64,000 bases of DNA from Bradyrhizobium sp. SZCCHNS1050 (GCF_032484785.1 NZ_JAUETR010000001.1:4157501-4221500); one strand, 5' to 3'. Shown: positions 1-9,707, counted from the stretch's first letter. Program-made: numbers and translations. The notes: generated from the letters alone by a model not told the origin.

Positions 1-1806
1 GTCGGCTTTCATCTGGAGATGGGGCTCGTCCCGTTCGTCGTCATCGTCTTCGTGCTCGGCTTCTTCATGGCGCTCGGCAAGGCCGCCGTCTACAAGCACA
101 TCCCCGTCTACTATCCGAACAATGTCGGAGCCGTCGGCGGCCTGGTCGGCATGATCGGCGGGCTCGGCGGATTCGTGCTCCCGATCGCGTTCGGCGCGCT
201 GGTCGATCTCACCGGTCTGCGAACCAGCTGCTTCATGCTGCTCTTCCTGCTCGTCGGGGTCGCGCTGGTCTGGATGCATCTCTCGATCCGGCAGATGGAG
301 CGCGGCGTTGCCGGCGAGGCGCTGAAGCGGCTGCCGGAGCTGCCCGAAATGGAGGAGATCCACCGGCCCGAGCACATCGGAGCCCTGTCCGGCGCGGTTC
401 TCACCGACTGGCGGCCTGAGGACGACACGTTCTGGAGGGAGCAGGGCCGAGCCATCGCGCGACGCAATCTCTGGATCTCCATTCCGGCGCTGCTGTTGTC
501 CTTCGCGGTCTGGCAGGTCTGGTCTGTCGTGGTTGCGAAGCTGCCTTCGGTCGGCTTCAAGTTCACGACCGATGAGCTGTTCTGGCTGGCGTCGCTGCCT
601 GGGATCTCCGGTGCAGTTCTGCGCATCTTCTACTCCTTCATGGTGCCGATCTTCGGCGGCCGGCTGTGGACCACGCTGGCCACGTGGTCGCTGCTGATAC
701 CCGCGATCGGAATCGGCTATGCGGTGCAGAATCCCGCAACGCCCTATCCGGTGTTCCTGATACTGGCGCTGTTGTGCGGCTTTGGCGGCGGCAATTTCGC
801 CTCGTCGATGGCCAACATCTCCTTCTTCTTTCCCCGCGCCGAGAAGGGCAACGCGCTCGCGCTCAATGCCGGCCTCGGCAATCTCGGCGTCAGCGTGGTC
901 CAGTTCGTAGTGCCAATCGTCATCACGGTCGGCGTGTTCGGCTGGTTCGGCGGAGATCCGGCAATGGCAACGAGCGGGTCGCAGCCGATGCCGATCTGGC
1001 TTCAGAACGCCGGCTTCGTCTGGGTGCCGTTCATCGTCGCCAGTGCTTTCGCCGCCTGGTTCGGGATGAACGACATCGCCTCCGCGAAAGCGTCCTTCGC
1101 TGATCAGGCCGTCATCTTCCAGCGGCGGCACAACTGGATCATGTGCTGGCTCTACACCGGCACGTTCGGCTCGTTCATCGGCTATTCTGCGGGCTTCCCG
1201 CTGCTGGCGAAGACCCAGTTCCCGGCCGTCGACGCGTTGCAGTTCGCATTCCTCGGGCCGCTGGTGGGTGCCTTGTCGCGGTCCGCGACGGGCTGGATGG
1301 CCGACAAATGGGGCGGCGGGCGCGTGACCGTCGGAGTGTTCCTGCTGATGATGGCCGGCGTGCTCGGGGTGCTCTACTTCCTCGGCATCAAGGATCAGCC
1401 CGGTGCATTCTGGGGCTTCTTCGCGATGTTCCTGCTGCTGTTCTTCGCGACCGGCGTCGGCAATGCATCGACCTTCCAGATGATCCCCAACATCATGCGC
1501 CAGGAAATGACCCGGCTCATGCCGACCGCGGACGCGGAGACGCGGCTGCGCCAGGCCGAAAAGGAATCCGCCGCCATCACCGGCTTCACCTCCGCGATTG
1601 CCGCCTTTGGCGCATTCTTCATTCCCAAATCCTACGGCACCTCGATCGACCTCACCGGCGGCGTGCAGGCCGCCCTATGGGGCTTCTTCGGCTTCTACGT
1701 CACCTGCGTGCTGATCACCTGGGCCGTCTACACCCGCAAGGGCGGCGTCCTGCACGATGTCGAACGGCGCCGGGCGATCGCGGCCGCTGCCCAACCCGCT
1801 GAATGA
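1..1806 (+). CDS. narK: Fused nitrate/nitrite transporter NarK (5' end outside window)
   Basis: Major-facilitator nitrate/nitrite porter in the inner membrane, importing nitrate for NarGHI and exporting nitrite. The frame is open from base 1, so the N-terminus is missing. The first ~95 residues are the end of a NarK1-type domain, seen from the motif GKAAVYKHIPVYYP and the glycine-rich helix after it. A hydrophilic linker follows, and from about base 466 a second complete NarK2-type domain runs ~445 residues. It holds both family nitrate signatures (GFGGGNFASSMANISFFFP and TGVGNASTFQMIPNIM) and the expected arginines in LRIFYSF and LSRSATGW. Two MFS domains in one chain match the NarK1-NarK2 fusions known in Paracoccus, where one half is a nitrate/proton symporter and the other a nitrate/nitrite antiporter. 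The gene stops 11 bases before narG, so it is probably the first gene of the nar operon. Confidence 0.93.
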   Translation, partial: VGFHLEMGLVPFVVIVFVLGFFMALGKAAVYKHIPVYYPNNVGAVGGLVGMIGGLGGFVLPIAFGALVDLTGLRTSCFMLLFLLVGVALVWMHLSIRQMERGVAGEALKRLPELPEMEEIHRPEHIGALSGAVLTDWRPEDDTFWREQGRAIARRNLWISIPALLLSFAVWQVWSVVVAKLPSVGFKFTTDELFWLASLPGISGAVLRIFYSFMVPIFGGRLWTTLATWSLLIPAIGIGYAVQNPATPYPVFLILALLCGFGGGNFASSMANISFFFPRAEKGNALALNAGLGNLGVSVVQFVVPIVITVGVFGWFGGDPAMATSGSQPMPIWLQNAGFVWVPFIVASAFAAWFGMNDIASAKASFADQAVIFQRRHNWIMCWLYTGTFGSFIGYSAGFPLLAKTQFPAVDALQFAFLGPLVGALSRSATGWMADKWGGGRVTVGVFLLMMAGVLGVLYFLGIKDQPGAFWGFFAMFLLLFFATGVGNASTFQMIPNIMRQEMTRLMPTADAETRLRQAEKESAAITGFTSAIAAFGAFFIPKSYGTSIDLTGGVQAALWGFFGFYVTCVLITWAVYTRKGGVLHDVERRRAIAAAAQPAE

Positions 1807-1817
1807 GGACGTAAAAG

Positions 1818-4800
1818 ATGAGCCATTTTCTCGATAGGCTGACCTTCTTCACCCGGGCCAAGGAGGAGTTCGCAGGCGGACACGGCGTGACGACGACCGA
1901 GGACCGTTCCTGGGAGGAGGGCTATCGCAAGCGCTGGCAGCACGACAAGATCGTGCGCTCGACGCATGGCGTGAACTGCACCGGCTCCTGCTCGTGGAAG
2001 GTCTACGTCAAGGGCGGCATCGTCACCTGGGAGACCCAGCAGACCGACTACCCCCGGACGCGCCCTGATCTTCCCAATCATGAGCCGCGCGGCTGCGCCC
2101 GCGGCGCGAGCTACAGCTGGTACCTCTATTCCGGAAACCGGGTGAAATACCCGCTGGTGCGCTCGCGGCTGCTCAGGCTGTGGCGCGAGGCGCGAGCGCG
2201 GATGACGCCGGTCGCAGCCTGGAAGTCGATCGTCGAGAATCCGGGCAAGCGCTCGGACTATGTGCAGAAGCGCGGACTGGGCGGCTTCGTGCGGGCGAGT
2301 TGGGCCGAGGTCAATGAGCTGATCGCGGCAGCCAATGCCTATACGGTCAGAACCCATGGTCCGGACCGCGTGTTCGGATTTTCGCCGATCCCGGCGATGT
2401 CCATGGTGAGCTACGCGGCCGGCGCGCGCTATCTGTCGCTGCTCGGCGGCGTCTGTATGTCGTTCTACGATTGGTATTGCGACCTGCCGCCGGCCTCGCC
2501 ACAGACCTGGGGCGAGCAGACCGACGTACCTGAAAGCGCGGACTGGTACAATTCAGGCTTCCTGATGCTGTGGGGCTCCAACGTGCCACAGACGCGTACG
2601 CCGGATGCGCACTTCTACACGGAGGTACGCTACAAGGGGGCCAAGAGCGTCGTTGTCTGCCCGGATTATTCCGAGGCTGCGAAATTCGCCGATCTCTGGC
2701 TTTCGCCGAAGCAGGGCACCGACGCGGCGCTCGCGATGGCGATGGGTCACGTGATCCTCAAGGAGTTTCACATCGACCGGCAGACGCCATACTTCAACGA
2801 CTATGTGCGCCAGTATACGGATATGCCATTTCTGGTGCGGCTGGTGAAATCCGAGGGACGGCTCGTTCCTGAGCGGTTCGTGCGCGCCTCGGATTTCGCC
2901 ACATCTCTCGACGAGGCCAACAATCCCGAATGGAAGACCGTCGCCTATGATGAGATCAGCGGGGCCATTGTCGTGCCCAAGGGATCGGTCGGCTTCCGCT
3001 GGGGCGAAAAAGGCAAGTGGAGCCTGGAAGAGAAGAGCTCGGCGAACAACGACACCCGGCTGCGGCTGTCTCTGGCCGGCATCGAGGACGACATCGCACC
3101 GGTGGGATTCCCCTATTTCGGCAACCGTCAGCACGATCACTTCAGCGGCACCAATCATCCGGATGTGCTGACCCGCAACGTGCCGGTGAAGCGACTTCGT
3201 CTTGCCGATGGCGAGGCGGTCGTGGCCACTGTGTTCGATCTGTTCGCCGCCAATTATGGCGTCGATCGCGGCTTCGGCGGCGACCACCTCGGCAGGAGCT
3301 ACGACGATCTGGAACCGTACACTCCGGCATGGGCCGAGGCGATCTGCGGCGTGCCGCGCGGCCAGATCATCGCGGTTGCCCGCGAGTTTGCCTCGAACGC
3401 GTCCAAGACCCGGGGGCGCTCGATGGTCATCGTCGGGGCCGGTCTGAACCACTGGTACCACATGGACATGAACTATCGCGGCATCATCAACATGCTGGTG
3501 ATGTGCGGCTGTGTCGGCCAGTCCGGCGGTGGCTGGTCGCATTATGTGGGGCAGGAAAAGCTGCGGCCGCAGTCGGGCTGGACGCCGCTCGCCTTTGCGC
3601 TCGATTGGGGGCGCCCGCCGAGGCAGATGAATTCGACTTCGGCGTTCTACGCTCACACCGACCAATGGCGCTACGAGACGGTCAATGTCAGCGAGATTCT
3701 CTCACCGACCGCACCGGCCGGTTCTTGGGAGGGAGCGCTGATCGACTACAATGTCCGCGCGGAGCGCATGGGATGGCTGCCGTCCGCGCCGCAACTGCAG
3801 GCCAATCCGATCGAGGTATCGAAGCGCTCCGCCGCCGCGGGCCTGGAGCCGAAGGACTACGTCGCGAAGGCCTTGAAGTCGGGCGAGCTGAAGCTCGCCT
3901 GCGAGGATCCCGACCATCCGAAGAACTGGCCCCGCAACCTGTTCGTCTGGCGCTCCAATCTTCTCGGCGCCTCAGGCAAGGGCCACGAATACTTCCTCAA
4001 GCATCTGCTCGGCACCAAGCATGGCGTGATCGGCAAGGATCTCGGCGACCAGGGCCACAATAGACCGGTCGAGGTCGCTTGGCACGAAGAGGCCCCGGAA
4101 GGAAAGCTCGATCTGCTGGTCACGCTCGACTTCCGGATGTCGACCACGTGCATGTATTCGGACGTCGTGCTGCCGACGGCCACTTGGTACGAGAAGAACG
4201 ACCTCAATACGTCCGACATGCATCCATTCATCCATCCGCTCTCGGCGGCGATCGATCCGGTGTGGGAATCGCGCAGCGATTGGGACATCTACAAGGGGAT
4301 CGCCGAGGCCTTCTCCAGGGTCGCGCCCGAAGTGCTCGGGGTCGAGAAGGACGTCGTGCTGACGCCGATCATGCATGACAGTCCGGGCGAAATCGCGCAG
4401 GCGTTCGACGTCAAGGACTGGAAGCAGGGCGAGATCGATCCGATCCCCGGCAAGACCATGCCAGCGATCACGGTGGTCGAACGTGACTATCCGAATCTCT
4501 ACAAGCGCTTCACCTCGCTTGGACCGTTGATGAACAAGCTCGGCAATGGCGGCAAGGGGATGACCTGGAATACCGACCATGAGGTCGAGCTCCTGAAGCG
4601 CCTCAACGGCGTCGTCGCCGACGACGGGCCGACCCGGGGGCTGGCTCGCATCGACAGTGCGGTCGACGCTTGCGAGGTGATCCTCAGCCTGGCGCCGGAA
4701 ACCAATGGCGAGGTCGCGGTCAAGGCGTGGTCGTCCCTGGAGCAATTCACCGGCCGCGACCATGCTCATCTCGCCATTCCGAAGGAGGACGAGAAGATCC

Positions 4801-5570
4801 GATTCCGCGACGTCGTCGCGCAGCCGCGCAAGATCATCTCGTCGCCGATTTGGTCGGGGCTCGAGTCGGAGAAGGTCTGCTACAACGCCGGCTACACCAA
4901 TGTCCACGAGCTGATCCCCTGGCGGACGCTGACCGGCAGGCAGCAGCTCTATCAGGATCACCTATGGATGAGGGCCTTCGGCGAGGGCTTTTGCGTCTAT
5001 CGGCCGCCGATCGATACCAAGACCGTCAAGCCGGTGATCGATCGCAAGCCGAATGGCAATGCGTCCGTCATCCTGAACTTCATTACGCCCCACCAGAAGT
5101 GGGGCATCCACTCCACCTATACCGACAATCTCCTGATGCTGACCCTGTCGCGCGGCGGTCCCATCGTGTGGATCAGCGAGATCGACGCAAAGGCTGCCGG
5201 TATTGCCGACAATGACTGGATCGAGGCCTACAACACCAATGGCGCGCTGGTTGCGCGCGCTGTGGTCTCGCAGCGGGTCAAGCAGGGCATGTGCATGATG
5301 TATCATGCTCAGGAAAAGATCGTGAACGTGCCGGGCTCCGAGCAGACGGGGCTGCGCGGCGGCATCCACAATTCGGTCACGCGTGTCGTTCCGAAGCCGA
5401 CGCACATGATCGGGGGCTACGCTCAGCAGGCCTATGGCTTCAACTACTACGGCACGGTCGGCGCCAACCGCGACGAGTTCGTCATCGTCCGGAAGATGTC
5501 GAAGATTGATTGGCTGGACCAGCCGACTGCTGACCGGTCGGCCACGACCCCCTCGGAGGCTGCAGAATGA
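1818..5570 (+). CDS. narG: Respiratory nitrate reductase, alpha subunit NarG
   Basis: Catalytic Mo-bisMGD subunit of the membrane-bound quinol:nitrate oxidoreductase, reducing nitrate to nitrite on the cytoplasmic face. At 1250 aa it has the usual NarG length. The FS0 [4Fe-4S] ligands are visible as H50, C54, C58 and C93 (STHGVNCTGSCSW, then RGCARGAS). D222 in WYCDLP lies exactly where the E. coli molybdenum ligand Asp222 does. The remnant twin-arginine-like N-terminus typical of NarG is hardly recognisable. The closing GTVGANRDEFVIVRK is typical of the family. The start is 11 bases after narK, and the last codon overlaps the narH start in ATGA, implying translational coupling. This is NarG and not periplasmic NapA: it is much larger and is followed by narHJI. 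Confidence 0.98.
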   Translation: MSHFLDRLTFFTRAKEEFAGGHGVTTTEDRSWEEGYRKRWQHDKIVRSTHGVNCTGSCSWKVYVKGGIVTWETQQTDYPRTRPDLPNHEPRGCARGASYSWYLYSGNRVKYPLVRSRLLRLWREARARMTPVAAWKSIVENPGKRSDYVQKRGLGGFVRASWAEVNELIAAANAYTVRTHGPDRVFGFSPIPAMSMVSYAAGARYLSLLGGVCMSFYDWYCDLPPASPQTWGEQTDVPESADWYNSGFLMLWGSNVPQTRTPDAHFYTEVRYKGAKSVVVCPDYSEAAKFADLWLSPKQGTDAALAMAMGHVILKEFHIDRQTPYFNDYVRQYTDMPFLVRLVKSEGRLVPERFVRASDFATSLDEANNPEWKTVAYDEISGAIVVPKGSVGFRWGEKGKWSLEEKSSANNDTRLRLSLAGIEDDIAPVGFPYFGNRQHDHFSGTNHPDVLTRNVPVKRLRLADGEAVVATVFDLFAANYGVDRGFGGDHLGRSYDDLEPYTPAWAEAICGVPRGQIIAVAREFASNASKTRGRSMVIVGAGLNHWYHMDMNYRGIINMLVMCGCVGQSGGGWSHYVGQEKLRPQSGWTPLAFALDWGRPPRQMNSTSAFYAHTDQWRYETVNVSEILSPTAPAGSWEGALIDYNVRAERMGWLPSAPQLQANPIEVSKRSAAAGLEPKDYVAKALKSGELKLACEDPDHPKNWPRNLFVWRSNLLGASGKGHEYFLKHLLGTKHGVIGKDLGDQGHNRPVEVAWHEEAPEGKLDLLVTLDFRMSTTCMYSDVVLPTATWYEKNDLNTSDMHPFIHPLSAAIDPVWESRSDWDIYKGIAEAFSRVAPEVLGVEKDVVLTPIMHDSPGEIAQAFDVKDWKQGEIDPIPGKTMPAITVVERDYPNLYKRFTSLGPLMNKLGNGGKGMTWNTDHEVELLKRLNGVVADDGPTRGLARIDSAVDACEVILSLAPETNGEVAVKAWSSLEQFTGRDHAHLAIPKEDEKIRFRDVVAQPRKIISSPIWSGLESEKVCYNAGYTNVHELIPWRTLTGRQQLYQDHLWMRAFGEGFCVYRPPIDTKTVKPVIDRKPNGNASVILNFITPHQKWGIHSTYTDNLLMLTLSRGGPIVWISEIDAKAAGIADNDWIEAYNTNGALVARAVVSQRVKQGMCMMYHAQEKIVNVPGSEQTGLRGGIHNSVTRVVPKPTHMIGGYAQQAYGFNYYGTVGANRDEFVIVRKMSKIDWLDQPTADRSATTPSEAAE

Positions 5571-7087
5571 AGATCCGTGCTCAGATCGCAATGGTGCTCA
5601 ATCTCGACAAGTGCATCGGCTGCCACACCTGCAGCGTGACCTGCAAGAACGTCTGGACCAGCCGCGAGGGGATGGAATACGCGTGGTTCAACAACGTCGA
5701 GACCAAACCAGGCGTTGGCTATCCCAAGGATTGGGAGAACCAGTCCCGCTGGAAGGGAGGCTGGTCGCGCAATCGCGACGGGTCGATCCAGCCGCGGATC
5801 GGCGGCAAGTGGCGGGTTCTGGCGAATATCTTCGCCAATCCCGACCTCCCCGAGATCGATGACTACTACGAGCCGTTCACCTTCGACTATCAGCACCTGC
5901 AAAGTGCGCCCGAGGTATCTGCGATGCCCACGGCACGGCCGCGCTCGCTGGTGTCTGGAGAGCGGATGGAAAAGATCGAGTGGGGACCGAACTGGGAAGA
6001 GATCCTGGGCGGCGAATTCGCCAAGCGCTCTCAGGACATCAATTTCGACGGCGTGCAGAAGGAGATCTACGGCCAGTTCGAGAACACCTTCATGATGTAT
6101 CTGCCGCGGCTGTGCGAGCATTGCCTCAATCCGGCATGCGTCGCATCCTGCCCGTCCGGCGCGATCTACAAGCGCGAGGAGGACGGCATCGTCCTCATCG
6201 ATCAGGACAAGTGCCGCGGCTGGAGAATGTGCGTCTCCGGCTGTCCATACAAGAAGATCTATTATAACTGGTCCTCGGGAAAATCGGAGAAGTGCATCTT
6301 CTGCTATCCTCGGATCGAGGCGGGGCAGCCGACCGTGTGCTCCGAGACCTGTGTCGGGCGCATTCGCTATCTCGGTGTCGTGCTGTATGACGCGGACCGC
6401 ATCGCAGAGGCCGCGGCCAAGCCCGACGAGGGCGATCTCTACCAGGCCCAGCTCGACATCTTTCTCGATCCGAACGATCCGAACGTGCTTGCGGAAGCCG
6501 AGCGCCAGGGCATCCCTCATGCATGGCTGGAGGCGGCGATACGGTCGCCGATCTGGAAGATGGCGATGGAATGGAAGGTCGCCTTCCCCTTGCACCCGGA
6601 ATATCGGACCCTGCCGATGGTCTGGTATGTGCCGCCGCTGTCGCCGATCACGTCGGCGGCCTCGTCCGGCAAGATCGGGCACGATGGCGAGATGCCCGAC
6701 GTCAAATCCTTGCGCATTCCGATGCGGTACCTCGCCAATCTGCTGACTGCGGGCGACGAGAAGCCGGTGACGCTGGCGCTCGAGCGAATGCTGGCCATGC
6801 GTGCCTATATGCGGGCCAAGACCATCGACGGCGTGGTCGACGAGGCGATCGCGAGGCGCGTCGGCCTGAGCGGCCCGCAGATCGACGACATGTACCACAT
6901 CATGGCGATCGCCAACTACGAGGACCGCTTCGTGATCCCGACCGCGCACCGCGAGCTCGGTGCCGACGCGTTTGATATCCGCGGCTCCTGCGGCTTCTCG
7001 TTCGGCAACGGCTGCTCCGGGGGCGAAAGCGAAGTCAACCTGTTCGGATCGCCGCGTAAGGCCAAGAACCCGATGGAGGTCGCCTGA
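5567..7087 (+). CDS. narH: Respiratory nitrate reductase, beta subunit NarH
   Basis: Iron-sulfur electron-transfer subunit that carries electrons from the NarI hemes to NarG. The 506 aa include four ferredoxin-like cysteine groups: CIGCHTCSVTCKNVW near the N-terminus, CEHCLNPACVASCPSG, CRGWRMCVSGCP, and CIFCYPRIEAG with CSETC. In CRGWRMC the second cysteine is replaced by tryptophan, the usual mark of the [3Fe-4S] centre, giving three [4Fe-4S] and one [3Fe-4S] clusters. The start overlaps the narG stop by four bases (ATGA) and the stop touches narJ (TGATGA region), so the subunits are probably made in coupled fashion. Confidence 0.98.
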   Translation: MKIRAQIAMVLNLDKCIGCHTCSVTCKNVWTSREGMEYAWFNNVETKPGVGYPKDWENQSRWKGGWSRNRDGSIQPRIGGKWRVLANIFANPDLPEIDDYYEPFTFDYQHLQSAPEVSAMPTARPRSLVSGERMEKIEWGPNWEEILGGEFAKRSQDINFDGVQKEIYGQFENTFMMYLPRLCEHCLNPACVASCPSGAIYKREEDGIVLIDQDKCRGWRMCVSGCPYKKIYYNWSSGKSEKCIFCYPRIEAGQPTVCSETCVGRIRYLGVVLYDADRIAEAAAKPDEGDLYQAQLDIFLDPNDPNVLAEAERQGIPHAWLEAAIRSPIWKMAMEWKVAFPLHPEYRTLPMVWYVPPLSPITSAASSGKIGHDGEMPDVKSLRIPMRYLANLLTAGDEKPVTLALERMLAMRAYMRAKTIDGVVDEAIARRVGLSGPQIDDMYHIMAIANYEDRFVIPTAHRELGADAFDIRGSCGFSFGNGCSGGESEVNLFGSPRKAKNPMEVA

Positions 7088-7797
7088 TGAAGACGTTCAA
7101 GGTGCTGTCGGCATTGCTGAACTATCCGAGCGGGGAATTGATCACGGCCATCCCGGAGCTCGCGCGGGTGCTCGACCAGGAAGGCCTCGTCCAGCCTGGC
7201 ATTCGCCGGGAGCTCGATGTGCTGCTGCAGGAGATCGCCACGGGCGACGTCTACGACCTGCAGGAGCGCTACGGCCTGCTGTTCGACCGCAGCAAGACCC
7301 TGGCGCTGCATCTGTTCGAGCACGTTCATGGCGAAGGCCGCGACCGCGGCCAGGCCATGGTCGACCTGCGGGCCATGTATGACCGAGCGAACCTCGTCAT
7401 CGCCGGCAACGAGCTGCCGGATTATCTGCCGCTGTTCCTCGAATTTCTCGCCACCCGGGAGATTTCGGACGCGCGCGAGTTGCTTGGCCAGACCAGCCAC
7501 ATCATCGCCGCGCTCGCGGAACGACTGGGGCGTCGGCAGTCGAGCTATAGGGCGGTGTTCGATGCGCTGCTCCAGATCGCCGCGGAGCAGCCCCGCGCGG
7601 AGATCGTCGATGAGCTGCTGAAGGCGGCGGACGTGGATCCGATGGACCTGCACGCGCTCGACGCGGCCTGGGAGGATGAAGAGGTCAGGTTCGGCCCGGG
7701 AGGGGGCGACCAGGCAGCCTGTGGGCACGACAATCTGATCGCAAAACTGCGCCACGCCAAACGTGCGGTCAACGCGCCGCCGTCACAGTTGCAATGA
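7087..7797 (+). CDS. narJ: Nitrate reductase assembly chaperone NarJ
   Basis: Dedicated cytoplasmic chaperone of the NarJ/TorD family that binds apo-NarG, allows cofactor insertion and controls docking of NarGH on NarI. The 236 aa open with MKTFKVLSALLNYPS, the family hallmark, and continue with helical sequence including LQERYGLLFDRSKTLALHLFEHVHG, shared by NarJ proteins. The C-terminal ~35 residues are Gly/His/Ala-rich and poorly conserved. The gene overlaps the end of narH by one base and precedes narI by 10 bases. Confidence 0.96.
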   Translation: MKTFKVLSALLNYPSGELITAIPELARVLDQEGLVQPGIRRELDVLLQEIATGDVYDLQERYGLLFDRSKTLALHLFEHVHGEGRDRGQAMVDLRAMYDRANLVIAGNELPDYLPLFLEFLATREISDARELLGQTSHIIAALAERLGRRQSSYRAVFDALLQIAAEQPRAEIVDELLKAADVDPMDLHALDAAWEDEEVRFGPGGGDQAACGHDNLIAKLRHAKRAVNAPPSQLQ

Positions 7798-7807
7798 GGG
7801 ATTGGCC

Positions 7808-8530
7808 ATGCAAACACTCAATGCCATCGTCTTCGGCTGGTATCCCTATCTCTGCCTGACAGTCTTTCTGGTCGGCAGTCTGATTCGATTCGACCGCGAG
7901 CAATACACGTGGCGCTCAGGCTCGAGTCAGCTGCTTCGGCGGCGCCAATTGATCTGGGGCTCGAACCTTTTCCATGTTGGGATCCTCTTCATTTTTGCGG
8001 GTCATTTCGTCGGGCTGCTGACGCCGATCTGGGTGTTTGACATGCTCGGCGTGTCCCACGGCTTCAAGCAGATGCTCGCGATCGTCGCCGGTGGCGGCGC
8101 CGGACTGATGTGTCTGGTCGGCATTTCACTCCTCGCGCATCGCAGGCTTTTCGATCCCAGGATTCGCGCGACGTCGTCTTTTGCTGACACGGGTATCCTT
8201 CTGGTGCTGTTCGTCCAGCTGCTGCTTGGCTTGGCAACCATCCCCGTGTCGCTCGGTCATCTCGATGGTCATGAAATGGTCAAGTTCATGGCCTGGGCGC
8301 AGGACATTCTCACGTTGCAGCCCGGAATCGCCGCCAACATTGTCGACGTCCATCCGATCTTCAAGGCGCATCTGGTCCTGGGAATGACTATCTTCCTGCT
8401 CTTCCCCTTCACCCGCCTTGTCCACATCTGGAGTGCGCCGGTGTGGTATCTCGGCCGCCGCGGCTATCAGGTGGTGCGCAGCCGCGACGGGCGCCGTCAT
8501 CTTGTGCAACCAATTCAGCCCGCGGAGTAG
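7808..8530 (+). CDS. narI: Respiratory nitrate reductase, gamma subunit NarI (cytochrome b)
   Basis: Five-helix membrane diheme cytochrome b that anchors NarGH and oxidises quinol. The 240 aa from MQTLNAIVFGWYPY match the standard NarI start; an upstream ATG at 7763 would add 15 non-homologous residues and overlap narJ, so it was not used. The heme-ligand histidines H56, H66, H188 and H206 fall within one residue of the E. coli positions (56, 66, 187, 205). Quinol feeding this subunit links the operon functionally to the ubiquinone genes downstream. Confidence 0.96.
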   Translation: MQTLNAIVFGWYPYLCLTVFLVGSLIRFDREQYTWRSGSSQLLRRRQLIWGSNLFHVGILFIFAGHFVGLLTPIWVFDMLGVSHGFKQMLAIVAGGGAGLMCLVGISLLAHRRLFDPRIRATSSFADTGILLVLFVQLLLGLATIPVSLGHLDGHEMVKFMAWAQDILTLQPGIAANIVDVHPIFKAHLVLGMTIFLLFPFTRLVHIWSAPVWYLGRRGYQVVRSRDGRRHLVQPIQPAE

Positions 8531-8533
8531 CCG

Positions 8534-9358
8534 ATGGACTGTTCATTGGGCGCGGCGCTTCCAAAGCCGAAGCTGGTCAGTGTGAACGGGGTCGTGATCG
8601 AACGCGACGTCATTGCCCGGGAAGTTCAGAACCATCCGTCGGACAAGCCGATCCTCGCCTGGCAAGCGGCGGCGCGCGCGCTTGCGGTGCGCGAATTGCT
8701 GAGACAGGAGGTCATGCGGCTCGGCATAACGGCCGCTCCCCTGCGCGATGCCGAAGGTCGCAGCGAAACCGAGGAAGAGGCGGCGATGCGGGCGCTGATC
8801 GCGCGTGAGGTTCTGATACACGAGCCGGACGAATCGACGTGCCGTCGCTTCTACGATCAGAACAGGCAGCGGTTCCTGGCCGGAGAACTCTACGAAGCGT
8901 CTCACATCCTGCTGATCGCGCCGAGCAGCGATTCGCTGGCTCGGTCGGCTGCGCGAGACGAGGGGCGGACGATCGTGGAGGCCGTGCAGAGAAGCCCGGA
9001 ACTGTTCGAGACCATCGCGCGCGATCGCTCCGATTGCAGGGTCTCGGCGGAGAATGGTGGCAGGCTCGGGCAGCTGTCGCGTGGGCAGACGACCGCAGAG
9101 TTCGACGCCGCGCTGGCCCGGATGTCGGTTGGAGAGGTCGGTCTGATTGAGACACGCTTTGGTATCCATGTCGTGCGCCTCGACCGACGGGCCCTCGGAC
9201 AAGTCCTGCCGTTCGACATGGCAAGGGCGCGCATTTCGCAATATCTCACCGAGCGTGTGCGGCATCAGGCGCTCGCGCAATATGTAGCCAATCTGGCAGA
9301 CCGCGCGGAGATCGTTGGCGTGACGTTGCCGGCGCCGCAATCGGTACTGCCGCAGTAG
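8534..9358 (+). CDS. PpiC-type (parvulin) peptidyl-prolyl isomerase in the nar operon
   Basis: A 274-aa protein with an N-terminal helical SurA/NifM-like region and a central parvulin domain (LYEASHILLIAPS ... DRSDCRVSAENGGRLGQLSRGQ ... FGIHVVRLDRR), expected to catalyse proline cis-trans isomerisation. No signal peptide or membrane helix is seen at the N-terminus, so it should be cytoplasmic, unlike SurA or PrsA. It starts three bases after narI and is almost certainly co-transcribed. NifM, a cytoplasmic relative, matures nitrogenase Fe protein, so by analogy this protein may help fold NarG or NarH; that is inference. The fold assignment is firm but the client is unknown. Confidence 0.85.
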   Translation: MDCSLGAALPKPKLVSVNGVVIERDVIAREVQNHPSDKPILAWQAAARALAVRELLRQEVMRLGITAAPLRDAEGRSETEEEAAMRALIAREVLIHEPDESTCRRFYDQNRQRFLAGELYEASHILLIAPSSDSLARSAARDEGRTIVEAVQRSPELFETIARDRSDCRVSAENGGRLGQLSRGQTTAEFDAALARMSVGEVGLIETRFGIHVVRLDRRALGQVLPFDMARARISQYLTERVRHQALAQYVANLADRAEIVGVTLPAPQSVLPQ

Positions 9359-9368
9359 GGGGGCGATC

Positions 9369-9662
9369 ATGCTGCTCGGGGATCTCATTCACGATCTCAG
9401 TGACGACGCGAAGTCGAGTGCGGTGTTGCAGGGGTGCGGCGACCTCACGCTCCTGGTGCGCATCAGCTCTGTCGCGGATCGCCTCGGCGAGGATGTCGGT
9501 GAGTATGCGTCGGCTGCTGTCCGGCGCTTTGCAAATCTCGCAGAGAATGAGGATTGGCTCGGGTTGATGAGCGCTATCGACCGCGCCGCCGACCCCGCGA
9601 TCGTCTGTCTGACGTCCATGATCAAGTGGTCGCTGCAGAGGGATGAAATCGAGCTCTCCTAG
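9369..9662 (+). CDS. Conserved-looking small protein, nar accessory, unknown function
   Basis: A 97-aa acidic, helical protein (MLLGDLIHDLSDDAKSS...) with no membrane segment, signal peptide or recognised domain. It starts 10 bases after ppiC in the same direction and has good codon bias, so it is likely a real member of the nar transcript. Its alternating hydrophobic pattern (VRISSVADRLGEDVGEYASAAVRRFANLA) suggests a helical bundle or a protein-binding adaptor. Function cannot be assigned. Confidence 0.65.
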   Translation: MLLGDLIHDLSDDAKSSAVLQGCGDLTLLVRISSVADRLGEDVGEYASAAVRRFANLAENEDWLGLMSAIDRAADPAIVCLTSMIKWSLQRDEIELS

Positions 9663-9707
9663 AACGGATCCACCGCAGGCTATCCGTGCTGGAGGGGCGG
9701 GTCAAAA

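Noticed and set aside
1818..5570. Periplasmic nitrate reductase NapA
   Set aside because: The protein is 1250 aa, has the His/Cys FS0 ligands and Asp222 of NarG, and is followed by narH, narJ and narI.
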